Origin: Puia dinghuensis
GTDB lineage: Bacteria > Bacteroidota > Bacteroidia > Chitinophagales > Chitinophagaceae
Reading direction: 5' to 3'
DNA length: 64,000 bases
NCBI RefSeq assembly: GCF_014642875.1
Contig: NZ_BMJC01000003.1
Coordinates: forward strand, 372,001-436,000
Under the pieces are notes generated by a model. It saw only the letters and a program-made list of their open reading frames with translations, made no database searches and was not told where the DNA came from. This document shows, in pieces, positions 1 to 8,390 of this stretch. Made by a program: the position numbers and the translations under genes. Each line of letters begins with the position of its first letter. Positions within the stretch are counted from its first letter, which is position 1.

Positions 1-923
1 TTGGTGCCTGTCTGGAAGAACAGTTTGAGGTTGTCCGGCGAGCTATTGATCTTCGGCCCCCAACTATCGACGGCGCCGGCGCCGGTCTCCCCATAATGGC
101 TTTGAAAGTCCGGGGTATAGGCTTTCTTTTCGAGCGAGGCCGACGAATTTACGTTGATCACGGTATGCCCGGCGTGGCCTTTTTTTGTGGTGATGACGAT
201 GACCCCGTTGGCCGCCTGGCTGCCGTAGAGGGCAGCAGCGGATGCGCCTTTCAAGATCGTCATGCTCTCGATGTCTTCCGGATTGAGGTTGGAGATGCCA
301 TCACCGCCTTCGGGGTTGCCGCCATAGGTACTGCTCATGGGTTGACCGAAGGGATTGCCTTCATTCGACATGGGTACCCCATCGATGACGTACAGCGGTT
401 GGTTGTTGCCGCCCGTAGAGCGGTTGCCGCGGAGGATCACCTTTGTGGAGCCGCCGACGCCGGAAGCGCTCGGGGAGATGGTTACCCCGGCGATCTTCCC
501 ATTCAGCGAGTTCATCAGGTTGTCGGTCTTGACATTGGTGAGTTCGTTACCACCAATTTGTTGGGTGGAGTAAGTAAGCGATCTTTCCGTTCGTTTGATC
601 CCAAGGGCGGTTACGACCACCGTATTCAGGCTTTTCGTGTTGCCGGAGAGTTCGATGGCGAGGTCGCCTGTACCGGTGACCGTTGCTTCCTTAGTGGTGA
701 GGCCGACGTAAGAAAAGACCAGGATGTCGCCAGACTTCACATCGAGCGAGAAACGGCCTTCGGCGTCTGTACGAGTGGCGGTTTTTGTGCCTTTTACTGT
801 GACAGTCACACCGGCAAGCGGTTGTCCCGTTTCGTCGCGGACTATCCCTTTGACAGGGGTGGCGGTGACGGCCCCCGATGAAAGCAGGGGGATAAGGAAA
901 AGTAAGAGCAGCAAATTTTTCAT
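1..923 (-). CDS. SusC/RagA-family TonB-linked outer membrane receptor, N-terminal part
   Basis: This gene enters from the left edge, so only about the first 307 residues are present. It begins with a short signal peptide (MKNLLLLLFLIPLLSSG). A carboxypeptidase-regulatory-like beta-sandwich follows (around residues 20-85, with the GxVRDETGQPLAGVTV pattern). Next comes a TonB plug domain with NSLNGKIAGV, LRGNRS, PLYVIDGVPM and ITTKKG motifs. In this family the barrel imports glycans or other large ligands across the outer membrane with a SusD lipoprotein and TonB. The SusD partner would lie outside the window. The start lies 33 bp after the stop of the upstream beta-helix protein on the same strand, so the two are probably cotranscribed. 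The substrate cannot be read from this fragment. Confidence 0.93.
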   Translation of the reverse strand, partial: MKNLLLLLFLIPLLSSGAVTATPVKGIVRDETGQPLAGVTVTVKGTKTATRTDAEGRFSLDVKSGDILVFSYVGLTTKEATVTGTGDLAIELSGNTKSLNTVVVTALGIKRTERSLTYSTQQIGGNELTNVKTDNLMNSLNGKIAGVTISPSASGVGGSTKVILRGNRSTGGNNQPLYVIDGVPMSNEGNPFGQPMSSTYGGNPEGGDGISNLNPEDIESMTILKGASAAALYGSQAANGVIVITTKKGHAGHTVINVNSSASLEKKAYTPDFQSHYGETGAGAVDSWGPKINSSPDNLKLFFQTGT

Positions 924-956
924 GACAGCGAGTTTTGGTTAAGAAATAGATGAGCC

Positions 957-3887
957 TTATCTGGAGTCCGATATGCTTATCGCATAAAGAGCGTTATGGC
1001 CTGTGACGTATAGGATACGGGGATCATTGCCAAAGCAGACACCGGTGGGTCGTTCCGGCGTTTTGATCGTTTTCATCAGCCTGCCTTTCGAATCGTAGAC
1101 GTACACCTCCCCATCGGCGATGTAGACATTGCCTTCGACGTCCGTCGTGCTGGCGAACTCGCCGCGCTGGGCGAAATAGGTAAGATTAGAGAGGAAGCCC
1201 TTGCTGTCCGCGTCCATGCGGACGGTCCGTTTGTCATACTCATCCGTGGTATATACAGACTTCCCGGGGTAGGCGGAGGCCAGGGCAGTAGAGCGGGCCA
1301 GATCGTAGACGACGGGGATGACGGTCACGCCATCGGGGGCGACAAAGCATTGCTGTGGGCGCGCGACCGAGATGCTATTGAAATCATGATAATCCCGCCA
1401 GCGATGTGCCGGGTAGAGGGCCCGGTCGATCGGGTCGATACTGCCCATGGGTTGCGTTGGCAGCAAATGGATGGTCTCGTCGGGATTGTTTGGTTCGATG
1501 CTGTAGGCCAGGGTGGTGAAGCCGGAGTTGCCCCAACCACTAAACGAAGTACCGGCAGCGTCGGGTGGGTTGGAATAAGTTTCGCCGGTGCCGGGTTTGG
1601 GGACGTATTTGAATACGACGAGGAGGTTATCTTTTTTGTCAGAAGTTAGAGAAAGGGGTTGCCAGGGATAGTCGGCGAGCAGCGTCGTTTGCCGGGTAGC
1701 CGGCGAGTAGCGGTAGATCCGGCGAAGCCGGGAATCGCAGAAATAGATGTTGCCTTTGCTGTCAGCGCAGGGGCTTTGAGCGAATTCGAAACCGGTGGCG
1801 AGTTGCTGTGCCTGGGCCGCGGCGGATGATTCCGGTCCGATGAAGAGGCGCGCGAATTCCCAGGGACGCATCTCGGTATTGGTGTTGACGTCGTAAATCG
1901 TATTAGTGGTAGTATAGATGATCTGACTATAATTATGGACGTTCAGAAACTCGAGATCGTGACCTCCCCAGCAACGGATGGAATAAGGATAGGGCTTGTT
2001 CACGCGGATGACGCGGAACATATACAGGTTGGCGAACACCATATCATGACAGTCCTGCAGTTCCATGGGCTGGCATTCGGTGGATTCCCGGCTTTCTTCT
2101 TCCAGTTGCAGCGCATAGACCTTCCAATTGGCTACAGCGTTGAAACGGACTTCGTTTCGGACATGGTGTTCGACAGAGAGCGCGTAGATGCGGCCGGGCG
2201 TTGCCGTGTGAGAGATATAGGCGCCGGCGGTGGCATACGTGTTGGCAGTCCAGATATCCTTGAACGTTCCCCCGCCTCCGTTGGTGACCCATAAGCTCCA
2301 GTATTGGGTATCCCAGTCGCTTTCGGATTGACGGCGGCCGGTGTCTCCGGTATTGGGACGGGCGATGCCGCCATGGCCGCCGATGAATTTTACATCGTTC
2401 AGATAGGAATGCTCGCCGGACTGCCATTTGCAGGCTACCGCGCGGGGATTGCTGGCGCCGGTGGAGAGGCCGATGCCACTAATGATGTTGGCGCCGCCGG
2501 TGGGGGTCTCAATCATGGGTTGGGGACCGCCAAAGCCACCAAAGGCCGGGGTATTGTCGGTGATAAGGAATTGGGTGGCAAAGGGATGAAGGCCAATGAG
2601 GACGGAGCGCGCCCGCAGATGGATGGGCGCCGTCACTCTATACCAGCCCTGGGGAACATAAATGACGTCGTGGTTGTCGATGGCATCCTGGATAGCTTTC
2701 GTATCATCGGCGACACCATCGCCTTTAGCGCCGAGCGACCGGAGATCTGTCCACGAAGCCATGTCGGGGAAGACGGGGATGTCCGAGGGGACGGCGGTAG
2801 GCATGACGGAGATGGGTTTGATATCTTTTGTCGCAGCGTATGCGGGGTCGGCATCCCAGCCGTCGATTTGCAGGCCGTCCGTAAAGCTTTTTACGAGGTA
2901 GAGCTGCCCTGGCGCCGTTGTCCGGCGGTGAGTGAGGCGGCCTTCGGTGAGGACGGGGGTGTTGCGACAGGCAATATTGCGCAGGTTCACCTGGTTAAAC
3001 GCATTGTCTTCATCGCTGATCCGGATGGCTACCTCCCTGATATTATCGAACCAGCAGTCCTCCATAAATAATTTCTCGTGGTAGTTGGAGTCGATATCGA
3101 CGACGACGGGTGTCTGTCTGGCCTGTAGCCGGATGAGGACCAGGCCCGCTTCCCGGGTGCGGATGGCGGCGCGGCGCTGCCCTTCGAACCAGGAGTCGAC
3201 GATGGCGCAGGGCCAGCCGGGACTTGGCTTTGTGGTATAGATGCCGTAGTCGCCGCCAAAGAATCGAACGTCTTCCAGCTCATTCCCAACATCGAAGAGC
3301 CCTGCCTTGCCTTTACCCGCATCGATATCGACGTGCGAGATATAGCTATGTTGAGCGAAGTGCGTCCGCAGGGCGATAGCAGCCGGGTTGCCGTCCCCTA
3401 TCCGCAGATTTATGTTCGACATCGCGCTATAGAAAGTGGAGGCACCGGCATCGTGGACTGGCTGGCCGGCATCGGAAAGGCTGCCGACAAACCAGAACAT
3501 GTAGCGGCCCTGGCCCTTGTCATCGGGGTCGGCCTGCTGAAAACCAGGGGAATTGCGCCCCAGGATGATGAGGGGCCGGGTCTTGCCATAGCCGATAAGC
3601 CGGATGGCGGTGGGGATATAAATGGTCTTGGAGATTCGGTACGTGCCCTCGGGGATAAAGATGATGCCGAAATTGTCCCGGGTCTTGAGGGTACGGATGG
3701 CCCCCTGAAGGGCATCCGACACATCGGTCTGGCCATCGGCCGTTATATGGTACTTATCCGGGGTAAAATAAATGGCGTGGGGGTCTTCGGGCCGGAGGCG
3801 GAAAACGGAGATGCCGGGGGGAGTGGCGGCAGGAATGGTGGTGTGAGCAAGCAGGAGGACGGCTGTGAGCCAGATAGAGATTCTCAT
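957..3887 (-). CDS. Secreted double beta-helix (pectate lyase superfamily) protein with C-terminal propeller-like region
   Basis: The 976-residue protein has a signal peptide (MRISIWLTAVLLLAHTTIPAA). It contains two consecutive pectate-lyase-3/GH55-like right-handed beta-helix units. The first starts near residue 35 (ITADGQTDVSDALQGAI, then FIPEGTYRIS). The second starts near residue 378 (LGAKGDGVADDTKAIQDAI, then YVPQGWYRV). This paired arrangement is typical of GH55-like glucanases and phage-type polysaccharide depolymerases. The last roughly 270 residues read like an NHL/SMP-30-type propeller (ADSKGNIYFCDSRLRRIYRY, DVEGNVYIADGEVYVYDSKGR). I infer a periplasmic or surface enzyme acting on a polysaccharide; no catalytic residues can be assigned. 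The SusC-like gene follows directly, so it may be part of a small polysaccharide-use locus. Confidence 0.8.
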   Translation of the reverse strand: MRISIWLTAVLLLAHTTIPAATPPGISVFRLRPEDPHAIYFTPDKYHITADGQTDVSDALQGAIRTLKTRDNFGIIFIPEGTYRISKTIYIPTAIRLIGYGKTRPLIILGRNSPGFQQADPDDKGQGRYMFWFVGSLSDAGQPVHDAGASTFYSAMSNINLRIGDGNPAAIALRTHFAQHSYISHVDIDAGKGKAGLFDVGNELEDVRFFGGDYGIYTTKPSPGWPCAIVDSWFEGQRRAAIRTREAGLVLIRLQARQTPVVVDIDSNYHEKLFMEDCWFDNIREVAIRISDEDNAFNQVNLRNIACRNTPVLTEGRLTHRRTTAPGQLYLVKSFTDGLQIDGWDADPAYAATKDIKPISVMPTAVPSDIPVFPDMASWTDLRSLGAKGDGVADDTKAIQDAIDNHDVIYVPQGWYRVTAPIHLRARSVLIGLHPFATQFLITDNTPAFGGFGGPQPMIETPTGGANIISGIGLSTGASNPRAVACKWQSGEHSYLNDVKFIGGHGGIARPNTGDTGRRQSESDWDTQYWSLWVTNGGGGTFKDIWTANTYATAGAYISHTATPGRIYALSVEHHVRNEVRFNAVANWKVYALQLEEESRESTECQPMELQDCHDMVFANLYMFRVIRVNKPYPYSIRCWGGHDLEFLNVHNYSQIIYTTTNTIYDVNTNTEMRPWEFARLFIGPESSAAAQAQQLATGFEFAQSPCADSKGNIYFCDSRLRRIYRYSPATRQTTLLADYPWQPLSLTSDKKDNLLVVFKYVPKPGTGETYSNPPDAAGTSFSGWGNSGFTTLAYSIEPNNPDETIHLLPTQPMGSIDPIDRALYPAHRWRDYHDFNSISVARPQQCFVAPDGVTVIPVVYDLARSTALASAYPGKSVYTTDEYDKRTVRMDADSKGFLSNLTYFAQRGEFASTTDVEGNVYIADGEVYVYDSKGRLMKTIKTPERPTGVCFGNDPRILYVTGHNALYAISISDSR

Positions 3888-3940
3888 TGCCGGAAAGATA
3901 AAGCGAGGGTGGTCCTTTACGGTTTTTGGCGAGCCCTACA

Positions 3941-4000
3941 TTACCACTACAGCGCAGAAAAACTGGAAAAAGCGGCTGTTTTGAGCGTCAATAGTGGTAA
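3941..4000. promoter_or_regulatory. Perfect 9-bp inverted repeat upstream of the PTS operon
   Basis: TTACCACTA at 3941-3949 and its exact reverse complement TAGTGGTAA at 3992-4000 are separated by 42 bp in the 122-bp gap between divergent genes. The right arm ends 9 bp before the IIA start codon, where a repressor or an RNA structure could affect initiation. The arms contain ACCA/TGGT cores as seen in GntR-type operators, but assigning a regulator is inference. Confidence 0.4.
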
Positions 4001-4009
4001 GATTGCAAC

Positions 4010-4426
4010 ATGAGAAAATATATGATTGTGAGTCATGGGGAGTTTGCCGGTGGTATCCTGTCGGCGTTGGAACTGATCACCGGGGCCTCATCCGGGGTGG
4101 CAGTACTGGAGGCCTATGTCGATGAGAACCGATCGGTGGAGTCAGCCATCGCGGAATTACTGCAGGGGGCCGGGGAGGACGAGGAGTGGATCGTTTTTAC
4201 CGATCTGCTTGGCGGCAGTGTCACCAACCAGGTGCTGCGGGTGGCGGCGGAGATGGGGGTGGCAGGTTCGGTGCATATCGTTGCGGGTGTCAATCTCCCA
4301 CTGGTGATCGAGGTGGTCATGGCAGACCCGGATGTGCCGGTTCGGGAGGTATTGGCGGAAGCGATAGACGTTGCAAGGGATCAATTGGTGTATGTAAACG
4401 ATCTACTCCATAATAATAATGATTAA
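4010..4426 (+). CDS. PTS mannose/fructose/sorbose-family IIA protein
   Basis: A 138-residue stand-alone EIIA of the mannose family. The N-terminus MRKYMIVSHGEFAGG carries the conserved phosphorylatable histidine (His9) in the SHG context. The rest fits the fold (TGASSGVAVLEAY; FTDLLGGSVTNQ; VAGVNLPLVIEV, the NLPM-like loop). It accepts phosphate from HPr and passes it to IIB in the cytoplasm. It is the first gene of the operon and overlaps IIB by 8 bp, suggesting coupled translation. In many organisms IIA and IIB are fused (ManX); here they are separate. Confidence 0.95.
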   Translation: MRKYMIVSHGEFAGGILSALELITGASSGVAVLEAYVDENRSVESAIAELLQGAGEDEEWIVFTDLLGGSVTNQVLRVAAEMGVAGSVHIVAGVNLPLVIEVVMADPDVPVREVLAEAIDVARDQLVYVNDLLHNNND

Positions 4427-4889
4427 GCTATTTCGAATAGACGACCGGCTTGTCCATGGACAAGTGACGTTTACCTGGACTCCTGCCGTGGGCGCAGACT
4501 GTCTGTTTGTCGCCAACGACCGGGTAGCCAAGGATGAATTCCTGCGGATGACCCTTGGCCTGGCGAAGCCGGCGGGAGTGAAATTGATCATCAGGACGGT
4601 TTCCGATGCCATTACTCAGCTCACCGATGGTAAGATGAAGGACGAGGGGCTCCTGGTGCTGGTCGACTCCGTAAAGGATGCTCATGCACTCGCGATGGGG
4701 GTCGGGGAAGTGCGATCGATCAATTTTGGCGGGCTCCGGGCGAAAGCGGGCGCCAAACAGGTGTCGAAGGCCATTGCCCTTACCGCGAACGATATCCTGC
4801 TGATTCGGGAATTGATCGCAAAAGGGGTTGAATTGGAGGTGAGACAAGTTCCCACGGATAAGAAGCAACCAATTGAAAATCTACTTTGA
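4419..4889 (+). CDS. PTS mannose/fructose/sorbose-family IIB protein
   Basis: A 156-residue EIIB with the family signature RIDDRLVHGQV at the N-terminus; His13 in LVHGQ is the expected phosphorylation site. Further family features are FVANDRVAKDEF, a central LVLVDSVKDA and SINFGGLRAK (compare the usual NIGG). It takes phosphate from IIA and phosphorylates the sugar during passage through IIC-IID. The start overlaps IIA by 8 bp. The 3' end overlaps the IIC-IID frame by 17 bp. Confidence 0.95.
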   Translation: MIKLFRIDDRLVHGQVTFTWTPAVGADCLFVANDRVAKDEFLRMTLGLAKPAGVKLIIRTVSDAITQLTDGKMKDEGLLVLVDSVKDAHALAMGVGEVRSINFGGLRAKAGAKQVSKAIALTANDILLIRELIAKGVELEVRQVPTDKKQPIENLL

Positions 4890-6465
4890 CGTGCTCACCT
4901 ACTTACTTATTACACTGATCATTTTCTTTGGGCATTCCGAAGATCTGCTGGGAACGACCCTGCTGAGCCGGCCGCTGGTATTGGCGCCGCTTGTCGGTGG
5001 GGCGCTTGGCGACTGGCATCAGGGCATTGTCATCGGGGCTTCGCTGGAGCTGATCTTTATGGGCAATATCAAGGTAGGGGCCGCCATCCCGCCTGATGTT
5101 GTCACCGGCGGGGTCCTGGGGACGGCTTTTGCGATCATGTCCGGCAAAGGAGTGGGAATTGCGCTGGCCCTGGCGATCCCTATTTCGATCTTAGCCGAAA
5201 TGTTGCTGAGCGCTTTGTTTGTCGCGCGTAGTGTGCTCAATAAAAGCTTTTCGCGACATGCCGGGGTGGGGGATTGGCGGGGCGTGCAACGGTTGCATGT
5301 GTTGTCGGGTTTTGCAAAGCCCTTGCTGATGGCCGTAGTTGGCTTTCTGGCCTTGCAGCTTGGGGCGGGGGTGATGAAAGCTTTCCTGGACAGGATCCCG
5401 GCCTGGGTGAACACGGGGTTGCAGGTAGCGGGCAATCTGCTGCCGGCGCTTGGATTTGCGCTGCTGATGAACCTGCTTTTCCATAAACGCGTTGCGCCCT
5501 ATTTTTTCCTCGGTTTTTTGCTGGCAGCGTATCTCAAGCTGCCGCTGATCGCCATCGGCGGACTGGGAGTGATCATTGCCTTTTTGGTGACGCAGGAAAA
5601 GCCAAAGCCTGCTGTCGAAGAGGAGGAGGCTTCGTCGGAGTACGAGCGGGGTTCGCCTGCAAACGACCGGACGCCTGCGCTGAATAAGCGCGATCTGCGG
5701 CGCATCTTCTGGCGGAGCATGTTGCTGGAAGCCAATTTCAATTTCGAGACCTGGCAGAATACGGGATTTGCTTTCGCCATTTTGCCCGTGCTGAAGAAGT
5801 TTTATCCGTCAAAGGAATCCATGAGCGCCGCGCTGCAGCGGCATCTGCAGCTGTTCAATACCAGTACGTACGGGTGTACGCTGATCCTGGGGTTGACTGC
5901 GGCAATGGAGGAACAGAATAGCCGCGACCCGGAATTCGATGCCGAGTCGATCGATTCGGTGAAGTTAGGGCTGATGGGACCACTAGCGGGAGTATTCGAT
6001 TCCTTGTTCTGGGGCACGCTAAAGATCATCGCCGCGGGTGTCGGGACTTCCCTTGCCCTTAAAGGGAATGGGCTGGGGGTGGTGCTGTTTATCCTGTTGT
6101 TCAATGTGCCGCATCTCTTGCTGCGCTACCGGCTCACTTTCATCGGTTATAAGGCGGGTACACGCTTCCTGATGCAGTTGTCGAAGAACAATGTCATGGA
6201 TCGGCTCAAGGAAGGAGCGGCTATCCTGGGGTTGATGGTGGTGGGCGCGATGCCGGCCACGCTGATGAATATCCATACCCCTTTGTCGTTTGGAGAAGGG
6301 GCGGGTCTGCAGGGGGTACTCGATCAGATAGTGCCGGCGCTTTTGCCCCTGGGGTTGACCTTCCTGACGTATTATTTTATCAAGCGGGGCGTCAAAACGA
6401 CGGTGTTGTTGCTGGGGCTGCTCGCATTGGGATTTCTGGGAAGTATCTTACACTGGATCATATGA
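4873..6465 (+). CDS. Fused PTS mannose-family IIC-IID membrane permease
   Basis: A single 530-residue protein carries both membrane components. Residues about 1-235 match EIIC (SRPLVLAPLVGGALGD, GASLELIFMG, GAAIPPDVVTGG). A charged linker (about 240-275, rich in Glu/Ser) joins it to EIID at about 276-530 (RSMLLEANFNFETWQNTGFAFAILPVLKKFY; GPLAGVFDSLFWGTLKII). In most mannose-type systems IIC and IID are separate polypeptides, so the fusion is notable. The reading frame opens with TTG at 4873. No ATG occurs before the first helix, so TTG is the probable start. It overlaps IIB by 17 bp and Enzyme I by 4 bp. The product forms the sugar channel in the inner membrane. Confidence 0.93.
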   Translation: MKIYFDVLTYLLITLIIFFGHSEDLLGTTLLSRPLVLAPLVGGALGDWHQGIVIGASLELIFMGNIKVGAAIPPDVVTGGVLGTAFAIMSGKGVGIALALAIPISILAEMLLSALFVARSVLNKSFSRHAGVGDWRGVQRLHVLSGFAKPLLMAVVGFLALQLGAGVMKAFLDRIPAWVNTGLQVAGNLLPALGFALLMNLLFHKRVAPYFFLGFLLAAYLKLPLIAIGGLGVIIAFLVTQEKPKPAVEEEEASSEYERGSPANDRTPALNKRDLRRIFWRSMLLEANFNFETWQNTGFAFAILPVLKKFYPSKESMSAALQRHLQLFNTSTYGCTLILGLTAAMEEQNSRDPEFDAESIDSVKLGLMGPLAGVFDSLFWGTLKIIAAGVGTSLALKGNGLGVVLFILLFNVPHLLLRYRLTFIGYKAGTRFLMQLSKNNVMDRLKEGAAILGLMVVGAMPATLMNIHTPLSFGEGAGLQGVLDQIVPALLPLGLTFLTYYFIKRGVKTTVLLLGLLALGFLGSILHWII

Positions 6466-8126
6466 CACGAGGCGCAAGCCGACTGCATAACACCGTTGAA
6501 AATAATTTACTCGTTATGAAAGGCATCGGCGTTTCACCGGGGATTGCGATAGGCAGGGCCTATTGGCTGCGCCAGCGAGAAGCGCGGGTCAGCGGCATCG
6601 TGCTTGCGGATGCGGTTGCCGTCGAGGCGGAGAAGGTGAAGTATCGTGGTGCGGTGGTGGCGGCGATAGGCGAGCTGGAAGCGATGATGGCAACGGCGGG
6701 TAAGGAGGAAGCAGCTATCCTGGAAGTGCAGGTAGAACTGTTGCGGGACCCGGCCTGGGAGGAGGAAGTGTTCAGGCGCATCGGGGAGCATCTGATGCCG
6801 GCACGGGATGCGGTTTTATTGACGATTGCGCCCTTTGTGGAGATGTTCGAGAAAATGGAAGATGATTATCTGCGAGCGAGAGCGGCGGATATAAAGGATA
6901 TTGGCTGGCGGTTGTTCCGGCAACTGGCGGGCTTTCCGGCCGGGCGGCATTTGCCGGATGGGAAAGGTTGGATCGTCGTAGCGGAAGATCTGACACCTTC
7001 CGACATGATAGGTCTCGACGCGGGTCGCGTCGAAGGTTTTATCACGCAGGCGGGGGGAAAGACCTCGCATACGGCCATCGTGGCGCGGCTCCGGGGGTTG
7101 CCGGCGGTAGTGGCGATGGGTAAGGCGTTAGTTGCGGTCGCCGATGGGGACGAGCTGGTGCTGGATGGGGAGTCGGGGGTTGTGTTGGTAAATCCGCCGG
7201 CGAAGGTGTTGGCGAAGTACCGGCGGAAGCGGAATGAATTTTTGCGCCGGCGACAAATGCTTGAATCCCTGAAAGATCGGGTTGCAGTGACGCGGGATGG
7301 AGTGCGGGTACATTTAGAGGCAAATATCGCCTCGGTGGAAGACATGGAACAGGCGCTCTCTTATGGCGCCGAGGGGGTGGGGTTATTGCGGACGGAATTG
7401 CTGTTCATGGAGAGGGACCAGCTACCAACGGAAGAAGAACAATTTACCTTCTATAAGAATGTGCTGTTGCGCAGTGGTGGCCGGCCGGTGACGATCCGGA
7501 CGCTGGATATCGGCGGGGACAAGCCCCTGCCCTATCTGGGTCTGCCAAAGGAAGAGAACCCTTTTCTCGGCTACCGGGCGATCAGGATCTGTCTTGACCG
7601 GCGGGACCTGTTCCTGACGCAGTTGCGGGCTATCTTGCGAGCCGGGGTGTTTGGCTCTTGCCGGATCATGTTCCCGATGATCGGCAGCGTGGAGGAATTG
7701 CGGGTGGCGAAAGCTGTAGTTGCGGAGGCCCGGGAGACGCTGACAGTGGAGGGTGTTGACTTTGCGGCGGATATCCCTGTGGGGGTAATGATCGAGATCC
7801 CTTCGGCGGCATTGACGGCCGATCTGCTGGCGAAGGAAGCGGATTTCTTTAGCATCGGGACCAACGATCTTTGTCAATATACGCTGGCTGTAGACAGGAT
7901 GAACGAGAAGATCGCCGCCTTATATGATCCTTTTCACCCGGCGGTGTTGCGGTTGATCCGGATGACGATAGAAGAAGGCCAGCGGGCGGGTATCCCGGTC
8001 GGGATGTGCGGGGAGCTGGCGGGGGATGTGGCGGCGACGAAACTATTGTTCGACATGGGTCTGCGGGAGTTTTCGATGGCCGCGGCTTCAATACCGGAAG
8101 TAAAAGCAATCATTCTTGGATTATGA
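6462..8126 (+). CDS. ptsI: Phosphoenolpyruvate-protein phosphotransferase (PTS Enzyme I)
   Basis: A 554-residue Enzyme I, near the usual 570. It has the N-terminal GVSPGIAIGRA motif. The swivelling phosphohistidine domain carries GGKTSHTAIVARLRGLPAV (His203). The C-terminal PEP-binding barrel shows GVGLLRTELLFMERD, TIRTLDIGGDKPLPYLG, FLGYRAIRICL, GTNDLCQYTLAVDR and the catalytic-Cys motif GMCGELAGD. It transfers phosphate from PEP to HPr. The ATG at 6462 overlaps the IIC-IID stop (ATGA). A second ATG at 6516 starts exactly at the conserved region (MKGIGVSPG), so the true protein may be 18 residues shorter. It overlaps the HPr gene by 4 bp. Confidence 0.96.
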   Translation: MTRGASRLHNTVENNLLVMKGIGVSPGIAIGRAYWLRQREARVSGIVLADAVAVEAEKVKYRGAVVAAIGELEAMMATAGKEEAAILEVQVELLRDPAWEEEVFRRIGEHLMPARDAVLLTIAPFVEMFEKMEDDYLRARAADIKDIGWRLFRQLAGFPAGRHLPDGKGWIVVAEDLTPSDMIGLDAGRVEGFITQAGGKTSHTAIVARLRGLPAVVAMGKALVAVADGDELVLDGESGVVLVNPPAKVLAKYRRKRNEFLRRRQMLESLKDRVAVTRDGVRVHLEANIASVEDMEQALSYGAEGVGLLRTELLFMERDQLPTEEEQFTFYKNVLLRSGGRPVTIRTLDIGGDKPLPYLGLPKEENPFLGYRAIRICLDRRDLFLTQLRAILRAGVFGSCRIMFPMIGSVEELRVAKAVVAEARETLTVEGVDFAADIPVGVMIEIPSAALTADLLAKEADFFSIGTNDLCQYTLAVDRMNEKIAALYDPFHPAVLRLIRMTIEEGQRAGIPVGMCGELAGDVAATKLLFDMGLREFSMAAASIPEVKAIILGL

Positions 8127-8389
8127 TCACAAAAGAATATCTGATCTTAGCGCCGGAAGGCATGCATGCGCGGCCGGCTACCGCGATGGTCAAACTGGCA
8201 AAACAATTCGCGGTGGTTGTGCAGGCAAAGAAGGGGGTTAAGACGGCTAAGCTGAATAGTCTGTTGAGCATCCTTTCGCTTGGGATCAAGGGTGGCGAAG
8301 CCGTTGTGCTGGAATTCGACGGGGTCGAGGAGACGGCGGCAGTGGCGGCCTTCGATGATTTTTTTGCGCAAAATCTAAAAGACTGGTAA
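8123..8389 (+). CDS. ptsH: HPr phosphocarrier protein
   Basis: An 88-residue HPr starting at the ATG that overlaps the ptsI stop (ATGA). The active-site histidine is His15 in PEGMHARPAT. The regulatory serine region is present as NSLLSILSLGIKGG, with Ser46 at the position phosphorylated by HPr kinase in Gram-positives. HPr shuttles phosphate from Enzyme I to IIA. A longer open frame begins at 8006 but lies inside ptsI and has no HPr-like sequence, so the short form is right. Whether HPr kinase exists in this genome cannot be seen here. Confidence 0.95.
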   Translation: MITKEYLILAPEGMHARPATAMVKLAKQFAVVVQAKKGVKTAKLNSLLSILSLGIKGGEAVVLEFDGVEETAAVAAFDDFFAQNLKDW

Positions 8390-8390
8390 T

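Noticed and set aside
96-881. Plus-strand open frame of 261 codons
   Set aside because: It is antisense to the SusC-like gene, whose motifs on the minus strand are unambiguous.
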